DNA of 64,000 nt from Streptomyces dioscori (GTDB taxonomy: Bacteria > Actinomycetota > Actinomycetes > Streptomycetales > Streptomycetaceae): contig NZ_KZ679041.1 in the NCBI RefSeq assembly GCF_003024195.1, positions 558,001-622,000 on the forward strand. The letters are read 5' to 3'. The notes below the pieces were generated by a model. The model was not told the DNA's origin and searched no databases. It saw only the letters and a program-made list of their open reading frames with translations. The position numbers were made by a program, and so were the translations under genes. Shown piece by piece: positions 26,342 to 35,512 of this stretch; within the stretch, counting starts at the first letter, position 1; each line of letters starts with the position of its first letter.

Positions 26342-27730
26342 TCAGGCCATCTCCTCACCGATGGGGTGCGGGTTGGGTACGACGTTCTTGGTGCTGGGCC
26401 TGCCGGGAGCCCGGAGGAAGAGCGCCAGGACCGCGGAGCCGAGGCCGATGCTGCCGGCCAGTGCGAAGGCTCCTCCGTAGCCCCAGGCGCTCACGACGAT
26501 CGCTCCCACACCGGAGCCGACGAGACCGGAGATGAGCTTGGAGCTGTAGACCATGCCGTAGTTGGAGGCGTTGTTGTTCTCACCGAAGTAGTCCGCGGTC
26601 ATCGCCGCGAACAGCGGGAAGATCGCGCCGCCGCCGAAGCCGGAGATCATCGAGCAGACCAGGAAGAACGGCATCGAGCCCAGGTTCCCGGAGAAGAACA
26701 CACCGAACTGGGAGCAGCCGAGCACGATACAGACGATGACGAGGGTGTTCCGGCGGCCGTACCGGTCCGAGATCCAGCCGATGACACCTCGTCCGGTGCC
26801 GTTCACGATGGCCTTGAGCGACATGGCGGTGGCCACGATGCCGCCGGCGAATCCCATCTCCTTCCCGAAGGGGACCTGCATGGCGATACCGAAGATGTTG
26901 ATGCCGGCCGTGCACAGCAGGCAGAACCACATCATCCACAGCACGGGCGTCCTGGCCGCCTCGCGCGGTGTGTACTGCTTGACCGCCGGCGGGTTCTTCG
27001 CCAGCGCCCGCACGACCCGCGGGTCGGTCGAGGTCTTCAGCGGGTCCACGTGCGCGGGCCACCAGTTCTTCGGCGGGTCCTTGAAGAACCAGCCGGCGAA
27101 CGCGACGACCGTGCAGCAGATCACGCCTACGAAGACCAGCACCGTCTCGTAGTTGGACAGGTCCATGTACGAGGTGAACAGGAACACGAAGGGCACGGAA
27201 CCGTAGGCGAAACCGCCGTTGACCATGCCGGTCTTGCCGCCCTTGCGCTCCGGATACCACTTGCCGACCATGTTCACGCAGGTCGCGTAGACGAGTCCGG
27301 CGCCGATGCCGCTGAACATGCCGAAGCCTATGTAGGCGACGATCACATGTGGCGCGTACGCCAGTGAGAGATAGCCCAGGAGTGTGCCGCACGCGCCGAG
27401 CATCATGGCGTACCGCGCGGGGAGCCGTCCGCTCTCGCGCAGCTGGCCGGCCGGGAAGGCCACGGCCGCCTGGAAGAACACCCAGACGCCCATCAGCCAG
27501 AAGATGTGCCCACTGTTCCAGAGGTGGGCCTCATGCAGGGTGTCCTCGGCGGAGGTGAACGCGTACTCCGAGGAGCTGATGCCGAGCATGCCCATCCAGG
27601 GGAAGAGCACCATGGTCCAGCGTGGTCGCCCCATGATGTCCCGGTCGGTCTCGCCGATCCGGTACAGGCGGCCGTTGCGGTCCGTCACCTCCCTGTAGGG
27701 GACGGGTGTCGTGATGTCGGTGGTTGTCAT
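26342..27730 (-). CDS. OFA family MFS transporter (oxalate/formate antiporter-like)
   Basis: A 462-residue major-facilitator protein with about twelve membrane helices. Conserved sequences include WTMVLFPWMGMLGISS near the first helix, GIGAGLVYATCVNMVGKWYPERKGGKTG (given in part; OFA-specific WYPxRKG) and GRGVIGWISDRYGRRN between helices eight and nine. OFA members exchange oxalate, formate or other small acids. The ATG at 27730 is chosen for its AAGGGG site; the frame extends to 27799 without support. It ends a minus-strand cluster with a formyl-CoA transferase homologue, which suits small organic acid uptake. Confidence 0.9.
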   Translation of the reverse strand: MTTTDITTPVPYREVTDRNGRLYRIGETDRDIMGRPRWTMVLFPWMGMLGISSSEYAFTSAEDTLHEAHLWNSGHIFWLMGVWVFFQAAVAFPAGQLRESGRLPARYAMMLGACGTLLGYLSLAYAPHVIVAYIGFGMFSGIGAGLVYATCVNMVGKWYPERKGGKTGMVNGGFAYGSVPFVFLFTSYMDLSNYETVLVFVGVICCTVVAFAGWFFKDPPKNWWPAHVDPLKTSTDPRVVRALAKNPPAVKQYTPREAARTPVLWMMWFCLLCTAGINIFGIAMQVPFGKEMGFAGGIVATAMSLKAIVNGTGRGVIGWISDRYGRRNTLVIVCIVLGCSQFGVFFSGNLGSMPFFLVCSMISGFGGGAIFPLFAAMTADYFGENNNASNYGMVYSSKLISGLVGSGVGAIVVSAWGYGGAFALAGSIGLGSAVLALFLRAPGRPSTKNVVPNPHPIGEEMA

Positions 27731-27806
27731 GTCTCGTTGCACCCCTTGCGTCGAAAGATCTGGCCAGCGCCCCCTGTCCAATGCCTTTCGTGTGCGCACG
27801 GGTCCC

Positions 27807-27839
27807 GGGGCGGGCCGACGCGCACCGTCGGCCCGCCCC
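27807..27839. terminator. Perfect 14-bp hairpin between acyl-CoA ligase and OFA genes
   Basis: GGGGCGGGCCGACG (27807-27820) and CGTCGGCCCGCCCC (27826-27839) pair perfectly around a 5-nt loop, between the stop of the ligase gene (27908) and the OFA start (27730). There is no T-tract on the minus strand. It may end or attenuate the upstream transcript and set a different level for the transporter. Confidence 0.65.
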
Positions 27840-27907
27840 TTCGCCGGGTCAGGTCATGAACCGCCCCCTCAACAGCCCCGCCGGCCGGGTCGCTGCCCGC
27901 CGCCGCG

Positions 27908-30040
27908 TCACAACAGCCCCGCCGCCCGCGCCCAGCGGTACTTGGCTCCGAGCACCGCCACCGGCTTCTCGGTGGTGTACGGGTAGGCCACGACCCCGTG
28001 CTCGTACAGGTACTGGCAGGCCTCCTCGACCTCGACGTCGCCCGCGAGCGACGCCACCACGGGCTTCTCGATCCCGCGCTCCCTGAATTCGGCCACCACG
28101 CGCGCGGTGAGCTCGGCGAAGACCATGGGAGGGGTCACGATGGTGTGCCAGTAGCCGAGGACCAGTGAGTGGATCCTCGGGTCCTCCAGACCGAGCCTGA
28201 TCGTCGCCTCGTAGGTCGACGGGGGTTCGCCGCCCGTGATGTCCACCGGGTTGCCGGCGGCCCCGAAGGGCGGGATGAACTTCCTGAAGGAAGCGTCCAG
28301 GTCGGGCGGGATCTCCATGAGGGAGAGGCCGTTGTCGGTCACCGCGTCGGACAGCAGTACGCCGCTGCCGCCGGCGCCGGTGATGATCACGATGTTGTCG
28401 CCCTGGGGAGCGGGCAGCACCGGCAACGCGCGCGCGTACTCCAGCATTTCGTTCAGGCCGGGCGCCCTGATGACACCGGCCTGCTTCAGGATGTCCTCGT
28501 ACACGGCGTCGTCGCCCGCCAGAGCGCCCGTGTGCGAGCCCGCGGCCTTCGCCCCGGCCGCGGTGCGGCCCGCCTTCAGGACGACCACCGGCTTCTTGGG
28601 GACGGTCGCCCGCGCGGCCTCCACGAAGGCCCGCCCGTCCTTGAGGTCCTCCAGGTGCATGGCGATGCACTTGGTGTTGGGGTCCTCGCCGAACCAGGTC
28701 AGCAGGTCGTCCTCGTCGAGGTCCGACTTGTTGCCGAGCCCCACGATCGCGGAAACACCCGTCTTCGTAGTGCGCGCGAAGCCCAGGATGGCCATCCCTA
28801 TGCCACCGGACTGCGAGGTGAGGGCGACACCGCCCTTCACGTCGTACGGCGTGCAGAACGTGGCGCACAGGTCCTGCCACGTCGAGTAGTAGCCGTAGAT
28901 GTTCGGCCCGAGCAGCCGGACGCCGTACCGCTCGCCGATGGCCACGATCTCGTCCTGGAGTCCCTGCTCACCGGTCTCCGCGAACCCCGAGGGGATCAGT
29001 ACGGCGTTGGCGATCCCCTTGCGTCCCACCTCCTCCAGGGCCGCAGCCACGAACTTGGCGGGGATAGCGAAGACCGCCACATCCACCTCACCGGGAACGT
29101 CGGTGACACTCTTGTACGCCTTGCGGCCGAGAATGTCATCGGCCTTGGGGTTCACCGGATGGATCTCCCCGGAGAAACCGCCGTCGATGAGGTTGCGCAT
29201 GACCGAATTGCCGATCTTTCCCTGTTCGTTGGAGGCGCCGATCACGGCCACCGACGACGGCTGCATCAGCCGGCGCATCGAGGTGAGGATCTCGTCGCGG
29301 CCGTACGTGCGGCGGGGTTTCGGCACCGACTCGGCGAGGATCACCCGGATGTCCGCGGCCATCGCGCCCTCCGGGGTGGCGATCACCGGGTTCAGGTCCA
29401 CCTCGGCGATCTCTGGGAAGTCCGAGACCAGTTCGGAGACCCGGCGGATCTGCTCGGCGACCGCCCACCGGTCCACGGCGGGGGCGCCCCGTACCCCGCG
29501 CAGGATCTCCGCGGCCCGGATCGAGTCCAGCATCGACAGCGCCTCGTCCGGGTCGACGGGCGCCAAGCGGAACGTGACGTCCTTCAGGACCTCGACCAGC
29601 ACACCGCCGAGCCCGAACGCCACGACCTTGCCGAACGTCGGGTCGGTCACCGCGCCGACGATCACCTCCTGCCCCTGGGGCAGCAGTTCCTGCACCTGTA
29701 CGCCCTCGATGCGGGCCTGGGGGTTGTACGCCCTGGCGTTCTCGACGATCTTGTGGAAGGCGGCGCGTATGTCCGCCGCACCCTCCACGCCGACGATCAC
29801 GCCGCCCGCGTCGGTCTTGTGGAGGATGTCCGGAGAGACGATCTTCATCACGACGGGACCGCCGAAGCGCGCCGCGTGGGCGACCGCCTCGTCGACGTCG
29901 GTCGCCAGCTCCTCACCCGGAACGGCGATCGCGTAGGCATCGGCGACCACCTTGCCCTCGGGTGCGGTCAGCGCCGTCCGTCCTGAAGCCCGCACGGCGT
30001 CGAGGAGCCTGCGTACCCTCAGCACCCGGTCTTCGGCCAT
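27908..30040 (-). CDS. ADP-forming acyl-CoA synthetase family protein (ATP-grasp plus CoA-ligase domains)
   Basis: A 710-residue fused acyl-CoA ligase of the NDP-forming (acetate-CoA ligase) family. The N-terminal third is an ATP-grasp domain (PVVMKIVSPDILHKTDAGGV; VDLNPVIA), then a CoA-binding Rossmann domain (SVAVIGASNEQGKIGNSV) and a succinyl-CoA-ligase-like domain with SHTGALAGDD, which holds the histidine expected to be phosphorylated. Such enzymes make an acyl-CoA from an acid, CoA and ATP. The ATG at 30040 is three bases after the CoA-transferase stop (TGA TTG ATG). Its place after a formyl-CoA transferase homologue suggests an oxalate, formate or other short acid as substrate; this is inferred. 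Confidence 0.87.
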   Translation of the reverse strand: MAEDRVLRVRRLLDAVRASGRTALTAPEGKVVADAYAIAVPGEELATDVDEAVAHAARFGGPVVMKIVSPDILHKTDAGGVIVGVEGAADIRAAFHKIVENARAYNPQARIEGVQVQELLPQGQEVIVGAVTDPTFGKVVAFGLGGVLVEVLKDVTFRLAPVDPDEALSMLDSIRAAEILRGVRGAPAVDRWAVAEQIRRVSELVSDFPEIAEVDLNPVIATPEGAMAADIRVILAESVPKPRRTYGRDEILTSMRRLMQPSSVAVIGASNEQGKIGNSVMRNLIDGGFSGEIHPVNPKADDILGRKAYKSVTDVPGEVDVAVFAIPAKFVAAALEEVGRKGIANAVLIPSGFAETGEQGLQDEIVAIGERYGVRLLGPNIYGYYSTWQDLCATFCTPYDVKGGVALTSQSGGIGMAILGFARTTKTGVSAIVGLGNKSDLDEDDLLTWFGEDPNTKCIAMHLEDLKDGRAFVEAARATVPKKPVVVLKAGRTAAGAKAAGSHTGALAGDDAVYEDILKQAGVIRAPGLNEMLEYARALPVLPAPQGDNIVIITGAGGSGVLLSDAVTDNGLSLMEIPPDLDASFRKFIPPFGAAGNPVDITGGEPPSTYEATIRLGLEDPRIHSLVLGYWHTIVTPPMVFAELTARVVAEFRERGIEKPVVASLAGDVEVEEACQYLYEHGVVAYPYTTEKPVAVLGAKYRWARAAGLL

Positions 30041-30043
30041 CAA

Positions 30044-31327
30044 TCAGATCACTCCGTTCGACTTGAGCAGGCGCAGCTCCTCGTCGCCGAGCCCGAGCTC
30101 GCCGACGTACACCTCTTCGTTGTGCTCGCCGAGCAGCGGCGAACTGGTCACGTCCACGGGGGAGTCGGAGAGCTTCAGCGGACTGCCCACGGTCACGAAG
30201 TCGCCCCGCTCGGGGTGCGGCACCGTCACGACCATCTCGTTGGCGACCAGCGACTCGTCCTCGATGATCTCCTTGGTGGAGAGGATCGGGCCGCACGGGA
30301 TGTTGTGGGCGTTGAGCTTCTCCAGCACCTGCCACTTGGGGAGCGTGGACGACCACTCCTCGATCAGCTGGAACATCTTGGTGAGCTGCGGCAGGCGGGC
30401 CTCGGGCGTCGCCCACTCGGGGTCGTCCGCCAGCTCCGGCCGCCCGATCAGCTCGGAGAGCGGCTTCCAGCCGACGGGCTGCACGATGACGTACACGTAG
30501 TCGTTGGGGCCGCCCGGCGCGCACTTGACGGCCCAGCCAGGCTGGCCGCCGCCGGACGCGTTTCCGGACCTGGGAACTTCGTCGCCGAAGTCGTCGTTGG
30601 GATATTCAGCCAGCGGCCCATGCCCGAGGCGCTGCTGGTCCCGCAGTTTCACCCGGCACAGATTCAGTACGGCGTGCTGCATCGCCACGTTCACCCGCTG
30701 CCCGCGCCCCGTGTTCTCCCGCTGGAACAGGGCGGCGAGGATCGCTGCCACCGCGTGGATGCCCGTGCCCGAGTCACCGATCTGGGCGCCCGTCGCCAGC
30801 GGCGGCCCGTCCTCGAAACCGGTGGTCGACATCGACCCGCCCATGGCCTGAGCGACGACCTCGTACGCCTTGAAGTTGGTGTACGGGCCGTCCCCGAACC
30901 CCTTGATGGAGGCATAGACGATCCGCGGATTGATCTCCTGGATACGGTCCCAGGTGAAGCCCATGCGGTCGACCGCGCCCGGTCCGAAGTTCTCGACCAT
31001 GACGTCCGAGCGCCGGATCAGCTCGGTGAGGATCTCCTTGCCGCGCTCGGTCTTGGTGTTGAGGGTGATGCTCCGCTTGTTGCAGTTGAGCATCGTGAAG
31101 TAGAGGGAGTCGACGTCGGGAAGGTCGCGCAGCTGCTTGCGTGTGATGTCCCCGGTCGGCGCCTCCAGCTTCACGACGTCCGCGCCGAGCCAGGCGAGCA
31201 GCTGGGTGGCGGAGGGACCGGACTGGACGTGCGTCATGTCGAGAACACGGACGCCTTCGAGGGCCTTGGCCGAGGCCGGCGTCGACGCCGTGGGGGTCGT
31301 CGCTGTCGTTGTGGTCAACGGTTCCAC
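30044..31327 (-). CDS. CaiB/BaiF family CoA-transferase, formyl-CoA:oxalate CoA-transferase-like
   Basis: A 427-residue class III CoA-transferase. Key features of formyl-CoA transferase are visible: the catalytic aspartate in [10 protein letters not shown], the Gly-rich loop in [10 protein letters not shown], and HNIPCGPI and [15 protein letters not shown] near the N-terminus. The reaction expected for a true Frc is formyl-CoA plus oxalate to oxalyl-CoA plus formate. The GTG start at 31327 lies one base after the stop of the upstream ThDP-enzyme gene, so translation is probably coupled; a slightly later start is possible because the first 20 residues are Thr/Ala-rich. Its neighbours support a short-chain acyl-CoA role. 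Confidence 0.87.
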   Translation of the reverse strand: MEPLTTTTATTPTASTPASAKALEGVRVLDMTHVQSGPSATQLLAWLGADVVKLEAPTGDITRKQLRDLPDVDSLYFTMLNCNKRSITLNTKTERGKEILTELIRRSDVMVENFGPGAVDRMGFTWDRIQEINPRIVYASIKGFGDGPYTNFKAYEVVAQAMGGSMSTTGFEDGPPLATGAQIGDSGTGIHAVAAILAALFQRENTGRGQRVNVAMQHAVLNLCRVKLRDQQRLGHGPLAEYPNDDFGDEVPRSGNASGGGQPGWAVKCAPGGPNDYVYVIVQPVGWKPLSELIGRPELADDPEWATPEARLPQLTKMFQLIEEWSSTLPKWQVLEKLNAHNIPCGPILSTKEIIEDESLVANEMVVTVPHPERGDFVTVGSPLKLSDSPVDVTSSPLLGEHNEEVYVGELGLGDEELRLLKSNGVI

Positions 31328-31328
31328 C

Positions 31329-33014
31329 TCACTTGTACATCGTCTGGTTCATGGTTCCGGGGGCGTACGCGTCCGGGTCGACCCAGACGTTGATGAGCGA
31401 CGGCTTGCCCGACTCACGGGCGCGCTGCAGGGCTGGACCGATGTCGGCGGGGTCGCGGACCTCCTCGCCGTAACCGCCCAGCATCTGCGCGAACTTGTCG
31501 TAGTGGACGTCGCCGAGGGTGTTGCCGACGCGCTCGCGCTCCAGGCCGTACTTGGCGGCCTGGCCGTAGCGGATCTGGTTCATGGAGGAGTTGTTGCCGA
31601 CGATGCCGACGAAGGGGAGGTCGTAGCGGACGAGGGTCTCGAAGTCCCAGCCGGTGAGGGAGAACGCGCCGTCCCCGAAGAGGGCGACGACCTCCTTGTC
31701 GGGCCGCGCCTTCTTGGCGGCCAGCACGAACGGGATGCCGACGCCGAGCGTGCCGAGGGGGCCCGGGTCCATCCAGTGCCCGGGTGACTTGGGCTGCACG
31801 ACCTGCCCGGAGAAGGTGACGATGTCGCCGCCGTCCCCGATGTAGATGGAGTCCTCGGTCAGGAAGTCGTTGATCTCGCTGACCAGCCGGTACGGGTGGA
31901 TGGGCGAGGCGTCGGACTTCAGGCTCGGCAGCCGCTTCTCGATGGCGGTCTGCTCGGCGGCGCGCAGCTCGTCGAGCCACTCCTTGCGCTTGGACGCGCC
32001 TCCGTTGAGGCGTCCCGAGGCGGCCTCCGCGACCGACTTCAGGACGAGCCCCGGGTCCCCGACGATGCCTAGGTCGATGTCCCGGTTCTTGCCGACGGTC
32101 CGGTAGTCGAGGTCGATCTGCACGACGGTCGCGTCCTGCGACAGACGCTTGCCGTAGCCCATGCGGAAGTCGAAGGGCGTACCGACGATCACGATGACGT
32201 CGGCGTTGGAGAAGGCGTACCGGCGCGAGAGCTGGAAGTGGTGCGGGTCGCCGGGAGGCAGCGTGCCGCGTCCGGCGCCGTTCATGTAGGCGGGGATGTT
32301 GAGGGTGCGTACGAGATCGATGGCGGACGCGGTGCCGCGAGTCGTCCACACCTGGCTGCCCAGCAGGATCGCCGGCTTCTCGGCGTGCACGAGGAGGTCG
32401 GCGAGCTTCTCGATGGCCTCGGGGTCACCGGCCGAGCGGGTCGAGGCCCGGTACTGCCCGGCGGCGGGCACCCGGGCCTTGTCCACCGGAACCTTGGCGT
32501 CCAGGACATCGCGCGGGATCTCCAGGAAGGACGGTCCTGGCGCCCCGTGGTAGCACTCGCGGAACGCCATGGACACCATGTCGGCGGCCCGCGCGGTGTC
32601 CGGCACGGTCGCGGCGAACTTGGTGATCGGCGTCATCATGTCGACGTGCGGCAGGTCCTGCAGGGACCCCATCTTGTGCTGGGTGTGGGCCCCCTGGCCG
32701 CCGATCAGCAGCATGGGGGACTCCGCGCGGAAGGCGTTGGCGACACCCGTCACGGCGTCGGTCGTGCCGGGGCCGGCGGTGACGACGGCGCAGCCGGGCT
32801 TACCGGTGATGCGCGCGTAACCGTCGGCGGCGTGGGCGGCGACCTGCTCGTGGCGTACGTCGACGACCTCGATGCCCTCGTCCACGCAGCCGTCGTAGAT
32901 GTCGATGATGTGGCCGCCGCAGAGGGTGTAGATGACCTCCACACCCTCCGCTTTGAGTGCCTTGGCGACCAGGTGACCACCGGAGATGAGGTTCTGGCTG
33001 TTGTCGTCGGGCAT
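31329..33014 (-). CDS. Thiamine-diphosphate lyase, oxalyl-CoA decarboxylase/2-hydroxyacyl-CoA lyase-like
   Basis: A 561-residue ThDP enzyme of the acetolactate synthase superfamily. The activating glutamate lies in [18 protein letters not shown], and the ThDP-Mg motif is [13 protein letters not shown]...NN ([11 protein letters not shown]). The C-terminus [18 protein letters not shown] resembles the CoA-covering tail of oxalyl-CoA decarboxylase. The active-site Tyr-Glu pair of that enzyme is not conserved: the segment here reads [10 protein letters not shown]. Substrate specificity therefore remains open; automatic pipelines may call it acetolactate synthase. It is the first gene of the operon with the CoA-transferase, the ligase and the OFA transporter. 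Confidence 0.82.
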   Translation of the reverse strand: MPDDNSQNLISGGHLVAKALKAEGVEVIYTLCGGHIIDIYDGCVDEGIEVVDVRHEQVAAHAADGYARITGKPGCAVVTAGPGTTDAVTGVANAFRAESPMLLIGGQGAHTQHKMGSLQDLPHVDMMTPITKFAATVPDTARAADMVSMAFRECYHGAPGPSFLEIPRDVLDAKVPVDKARVPAAGQYRASTRSAGDPEAIEKLADLLVHAEKPAILLGSQVWTTRGTASAIDLVRTLNIPAYMNGAGRGTLPPGDPHHFQLSRRYAFSNADVIVIVGTPFDFRMGYGKRLSQDATVVQIDLDYRTVGKNRDIDLGIVGDPGLVLKSVAEAASGRLNGGASKRKEWLDELRAAEQTAIEKRLPSLKSDASPIHPYRLVSEINDFLTEDSIYIGDGGDIVTFSGQVVQPKSPGHWMDPGPLGTLGVGIPFVLAAKKARPDKEVVALFGDGAFSLTGWDFETLVRYDLPFVGIVGNNSSMNQIRYGQAAKYGLERERVGNTLGDVHYDKFAQMLGGYGEEVRDPADIGPALQRARESGKPSLINVWVDPDAYAPGTMNQTMYK

Positions 33015-33122
33015 GGCGAAGTCCTGTCCCTTCGTAGGGGATTGGGCGCGCGGAGACGCAGCTCATCCGTGCAGCTCATACGTGGTGCGCGCACTGTTCG
33101 TGGATGCCGTCGCGGTACATTG

Positions 33123-33146
33123 CATACAGTCGACGAATACTGTATG
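33123..33146. promoter_or_regulatory. Perfect inverted repeat, candidate operator between divergent operons
   Basis: CATACAGT (33123-33130) and ACTGTATG (33139-33146) form a perfect 8-bp dyad with an 8-bp spacer in the 200-bp region shared by the minus-strand ThDP-lyase operon and the plus-strand sucCD-like operon. The AT-rich symmetric form and position fit binding by a dimeric GntR- or IclR-type regulator. No regulator gene lies beside it, so it would act in trans. Confidence 0.6.
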
Positions 33147-33214
33147 AAGCTTGTTATCCCGCATCCAGTGGGTGGTGTCCAGGGGGCGTGCGGCACTTTT
33201 CAGAGGGAGCCGAG

Positions 33215-34345
33215 ATGGACCTGTTCGAGCACCAGGCAAGGGAACTCTTCGAAGAACACGGCATCTTGGTGCCGAGGGCGGAGGTCACCGACTCACCCAA
33301 AGAGGCACGCGAGATCGCCCGCAGGCTGGGCGGCCGCGTCGTCGTCAAGGCGCAGGTGAAGACCGGCGGACGGGGCAAGGCGGGCGGCGTGAAACTCGCC
33401 GCCGACCCGGCCGCCGCCGAACTGACGGCACGCCAGATCCTCGGCATGGACATCAAGGGCCACACGGTCGGCAAGGTGATGCTGGCCCAACCGGTCGACA
33501 TCGAAGCCGAGTTCTACGTCAGTTACGTACTCGACCGTGCGGCCGGCCGGTTCCTCGCGATCGCCTCGGCCGAGGGCGGCATGGACATCGAGGAGGTCGC
33601 CGCCACCCGCCCCGACGCCGTGGCGCGGATCCACATCGATCCGGCCGAGGGCGTCACCTCGGCGAAGGCCGCCGAGATCGCCGAAGCCGCGGGCCTGCCC
33701 CCGCAGACCGTCGACGTCCTGGTCAGGCTCTGGGACGTACTCACCCGCGAGGACGCCGTACTCGTCGAGGTCAATCCCCTCGTCCGTACGGCGCAGGGCC
33801 AGATCCTCGCCCTCGACGGCAAGGTCACCCTCGACGACAACGCCCGCTTCCGGCAGGCACGATGGGGAGGCCAGGGGGCGGCGCACGACGACCCGCTGGA
33901 GGCGGCCGCCGCCGCCAAGGGCCTCAACTACGTGAAGCTGGACGGCGAGGTCGGCATCATCGGCAACGGCGCCGGTCTCGTCATGTCGACCCTCGACGTG
34001 GTCGCCGGCTGCGGCGCACGCCCCGCCAACTTCCTCGACATCGGCGGCGGCGCCTCCGCCCAGATCATGGCCGACGGCCTCTCCGTCATCCTCTCCGACC
34101 CCGCCGTCAAGTCGGTCTTCGTCAACGTCTTCGGCGGTATCACCGCCTGTGACGCGGTCGCCGACGGCATCGTGCAGGCCCTGGACACCGTCCAGTTGAC
34201 CAAGCCGCTGGTCGTCCGCCTCGACGGCAACAACGCCGTACGGGGCCGCGCGATCCTCGACGACCGCGCGCACCCCCTGGTCCAGCAGGCCACCACCATG
34301 GACGGCGCCGCGCGCCGCGCCGCCCAACTCGCCGACGCGACCTGA
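33215..34345 (+). CDS. Succinyl-CoA ligase (ADP-forming) beta subunit-like protein
   Basis: A 376-residue ATP-grasp protein matching SucC. It opens with [17 protein letters not shown], has the ATP-binding [25 protein letters not shown] with metal ligands, and the C-terminal [18 protein letters not shown]. It should pair with the SucD-like protein encoded 11 bp downstream to form an acid-CoA ligase. The ATG at 33215 follows CAGAGGGAG; upstream reading to 33104 has no support. It lies beside acyl-CoA genes and not in a TCA-cycle cluster, so it may be a second copy acting on another dicarboxylate such as malate. That is inference. Confidence 0.9.
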   Translation: MDLFEHQARELFEEHGILVPRAEVTDSPKEAREIARRLGGRVVVKAQVKTGGRGKAGGVKLAADPAAAELTARQILGMDIKGHTVGKVMLAQPVDIEAEFYVSYVLDRAAGRFLAIASAEGGMDIEEVAATRPDAVARIHIDPAEGVTSAKAAEIAEAAGLPPQTVDVLVRLWDVLTREDAVLVEVNPLVRTAQGQILALDGKVTLDDNARFRQARWGGQGAAHDDPLEAAAAAKGLNYVKLDGEVGIIGNGAGLVMSTLDVVAGCGARPANFLDIGGGASAQIMADGLSVILSDPAVKSVFVNVFGGITACDAVADGIVQALDTVQLTKPLVVRLDGNNAVRGRAILDDRAHPLVQQATTMDGAARRAAQLADAT

Positions 34346-34356
34346 AGGAGCGGGAC

Positions 34357-35250
34357 ATGGCCATCTACCTCACCAAGGAGAGCAAGGTCCTCGTCCAGGG
34401 AATGACCGGTGGCGAGGGCATGAAGCACACCCGGCGCATGCTCGCCGCCGGCACCGACGTCGTCGGCGGCGTCAACCCGCGCAAGGCGGGGCAGAGCGTC
34501 GACTTCGACGACCGTGCCGTCCCGGTCTTCGGCTCCGTACGCGAAGGCATCGAGGCGACCGGCGCCGACGTCAGCGTCGTCTTCGTCCCACCGGCCTTCG
34601 CCAAGGCGGCAGTCGTCGAAGCCGCCGACGCCGGTATCGGCCTCGCCGTCGTCATCACGGAGGGCATCCCGGTCCACGACTCGGTCGCCTTCACGACGTA
34701 CGCGAAGTCGAAGGGCACGCGGATCGTCGGCCCCAACTGCCCCGGCCTGATCACCCCGGGCCAGGCCAACGCGGGCATCATCCCCGCCGACATCACCAAG
34801 CCCGGCCGTATCGGCCTGGTCTCCAAGTCCGGCACGCTCACCTACCAACTCATGTACGAGCTGCGGGACATCGGCTTCTCCACCTGTGTCGGCATCGGCG
34901 GCGACCCCGTCGTCGGCACCACCCACATCGACTGCCTGGCCGCCTTCCAGGACGACCCCGACACCGAACTCATCGTCCTCATAGGGGAGATCGGCGGCGA
35001 CGCCGAGGAACGCGCGGCCGCGTACGTCCGCGACCACGTCACCAAACCCGTCATCGGCTACATCGCCGGCTTCACCGCCCCCGAGGGCAAGACGATGGGC
35101 CACGCGGGCGCCATCGTGTCCGGCTCCTCCGGCACGGCCCGGGCGAAGAAGGAGGCCCTGGAGGCGGCCGGTGTCCAGGTGGGTGACACCCCGACCGAGA
35201 CGGCCCGGCTGGTGCTGGCCCGCCTCGAAGCATCTCGAAGCGGAACGTGA
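34357..35250 (+). CDS. Succinyl-CoA ligase alpha subunit-like protein
   Basis: A 297-residue CoA-binding subunit. The N-terminal [21 protein letters not shown] is typical of SucD (given without the rest), and the phosphohistidine motif reads [13 protein letters not shown] at about 244-256. [14 protein letters not shown] and [13 protein letters not shown] are further family marks. GGAG precedes the ATG, 11 bp after the beta-subunit stop, so the pair is an operon. Its stop codon forms part of a TGATGTCACT motif that recurs 21 bp downstream. Confidence 0.91.
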   Translation: MAIYLTKESKVLVQGMTGGEGMKHTRRMLAAGTDVVGGVNPRKAGQSVDFDDRAVPVFGSVREGIEATGADVSVVFVPPAFAKAAVVEAADAGIGLAVVITEGIPVHDSVAFTTYAKSKGTRIVGPNCPGLITPGQANAGIIPADITKPGRIGLVSKSGTLTYQLMYELRDIGFSTCVGIGGDPVVGTTHIDCLAAFQDDPDTELIVLIGEIGGDAEERAAAYVRDHVTKPVIGYIAGFTAPEGKTMGHAGAIVSGSSGTARAKKEALEAAGVQVGDTPTETARLVLARLEASRSGT

Positions 35251-35278
35251 TGTCACTCATAGTTGACCTGACGTCACT
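35248..35278. promoter_or_regulatory. Direct repeat TGAYGTCACT, 21 bp apart, upstream of aldehyde dehydrogenase
   Basis: TGATGTCACT (35248-35257) and TGACGTCACT (35269-35278) are on the same face of the helix at two-turn spacing. A complementary AGTGACGTC occurs past the far end of the dehydrogenase gene (37168-37176). This may be a binding site for a regulator or part of a promoter. The spacer 35251-35512 contains no gene. Confidence 0.4.
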
Positions 35279-35324
35279 TACGGACGCCACGCCGCGTCGC
35301 TAGCGTCGCCGGTACGAAGTTCCC

Positions 35325-35419
35325 GCCGGACGCCGGACGCCGGACGCCGGACGCTGCAGAAGGCAGATCGAAGAACGCAGGACGCACGACGCAGAACGCA
35401 GAACGCACGACGCACGCCG
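35325..35419. repeat. Tandem GCCGGAC and GAACGCAGGACGCAC repeats
   Basis: Four 7-bp GCCGGAC units (35326-35353) are followed by degenerate GACGCA/GAACGCA units to about 35419. They form most of the leader before the aldehyde dehydrogenase gene. Confidence 0.7.
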
Positions 35420-35512
35420 TCCCCGTGCCGGGCGCGCACCGCCGGTGCTCGCGCACGCGGGACCAGCCATGAACGACCGCCCCCGACTGTGCACCGAGAG
35501 CGGAGCAACCGA

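Noticed and set aside
31329..33014. Firm assignment of the ThDP enzyme as oxalyl-CoA decarboxylase
   Set aside because: The active-site Tyr-Glu pair is missing, so only a family-level call is made.
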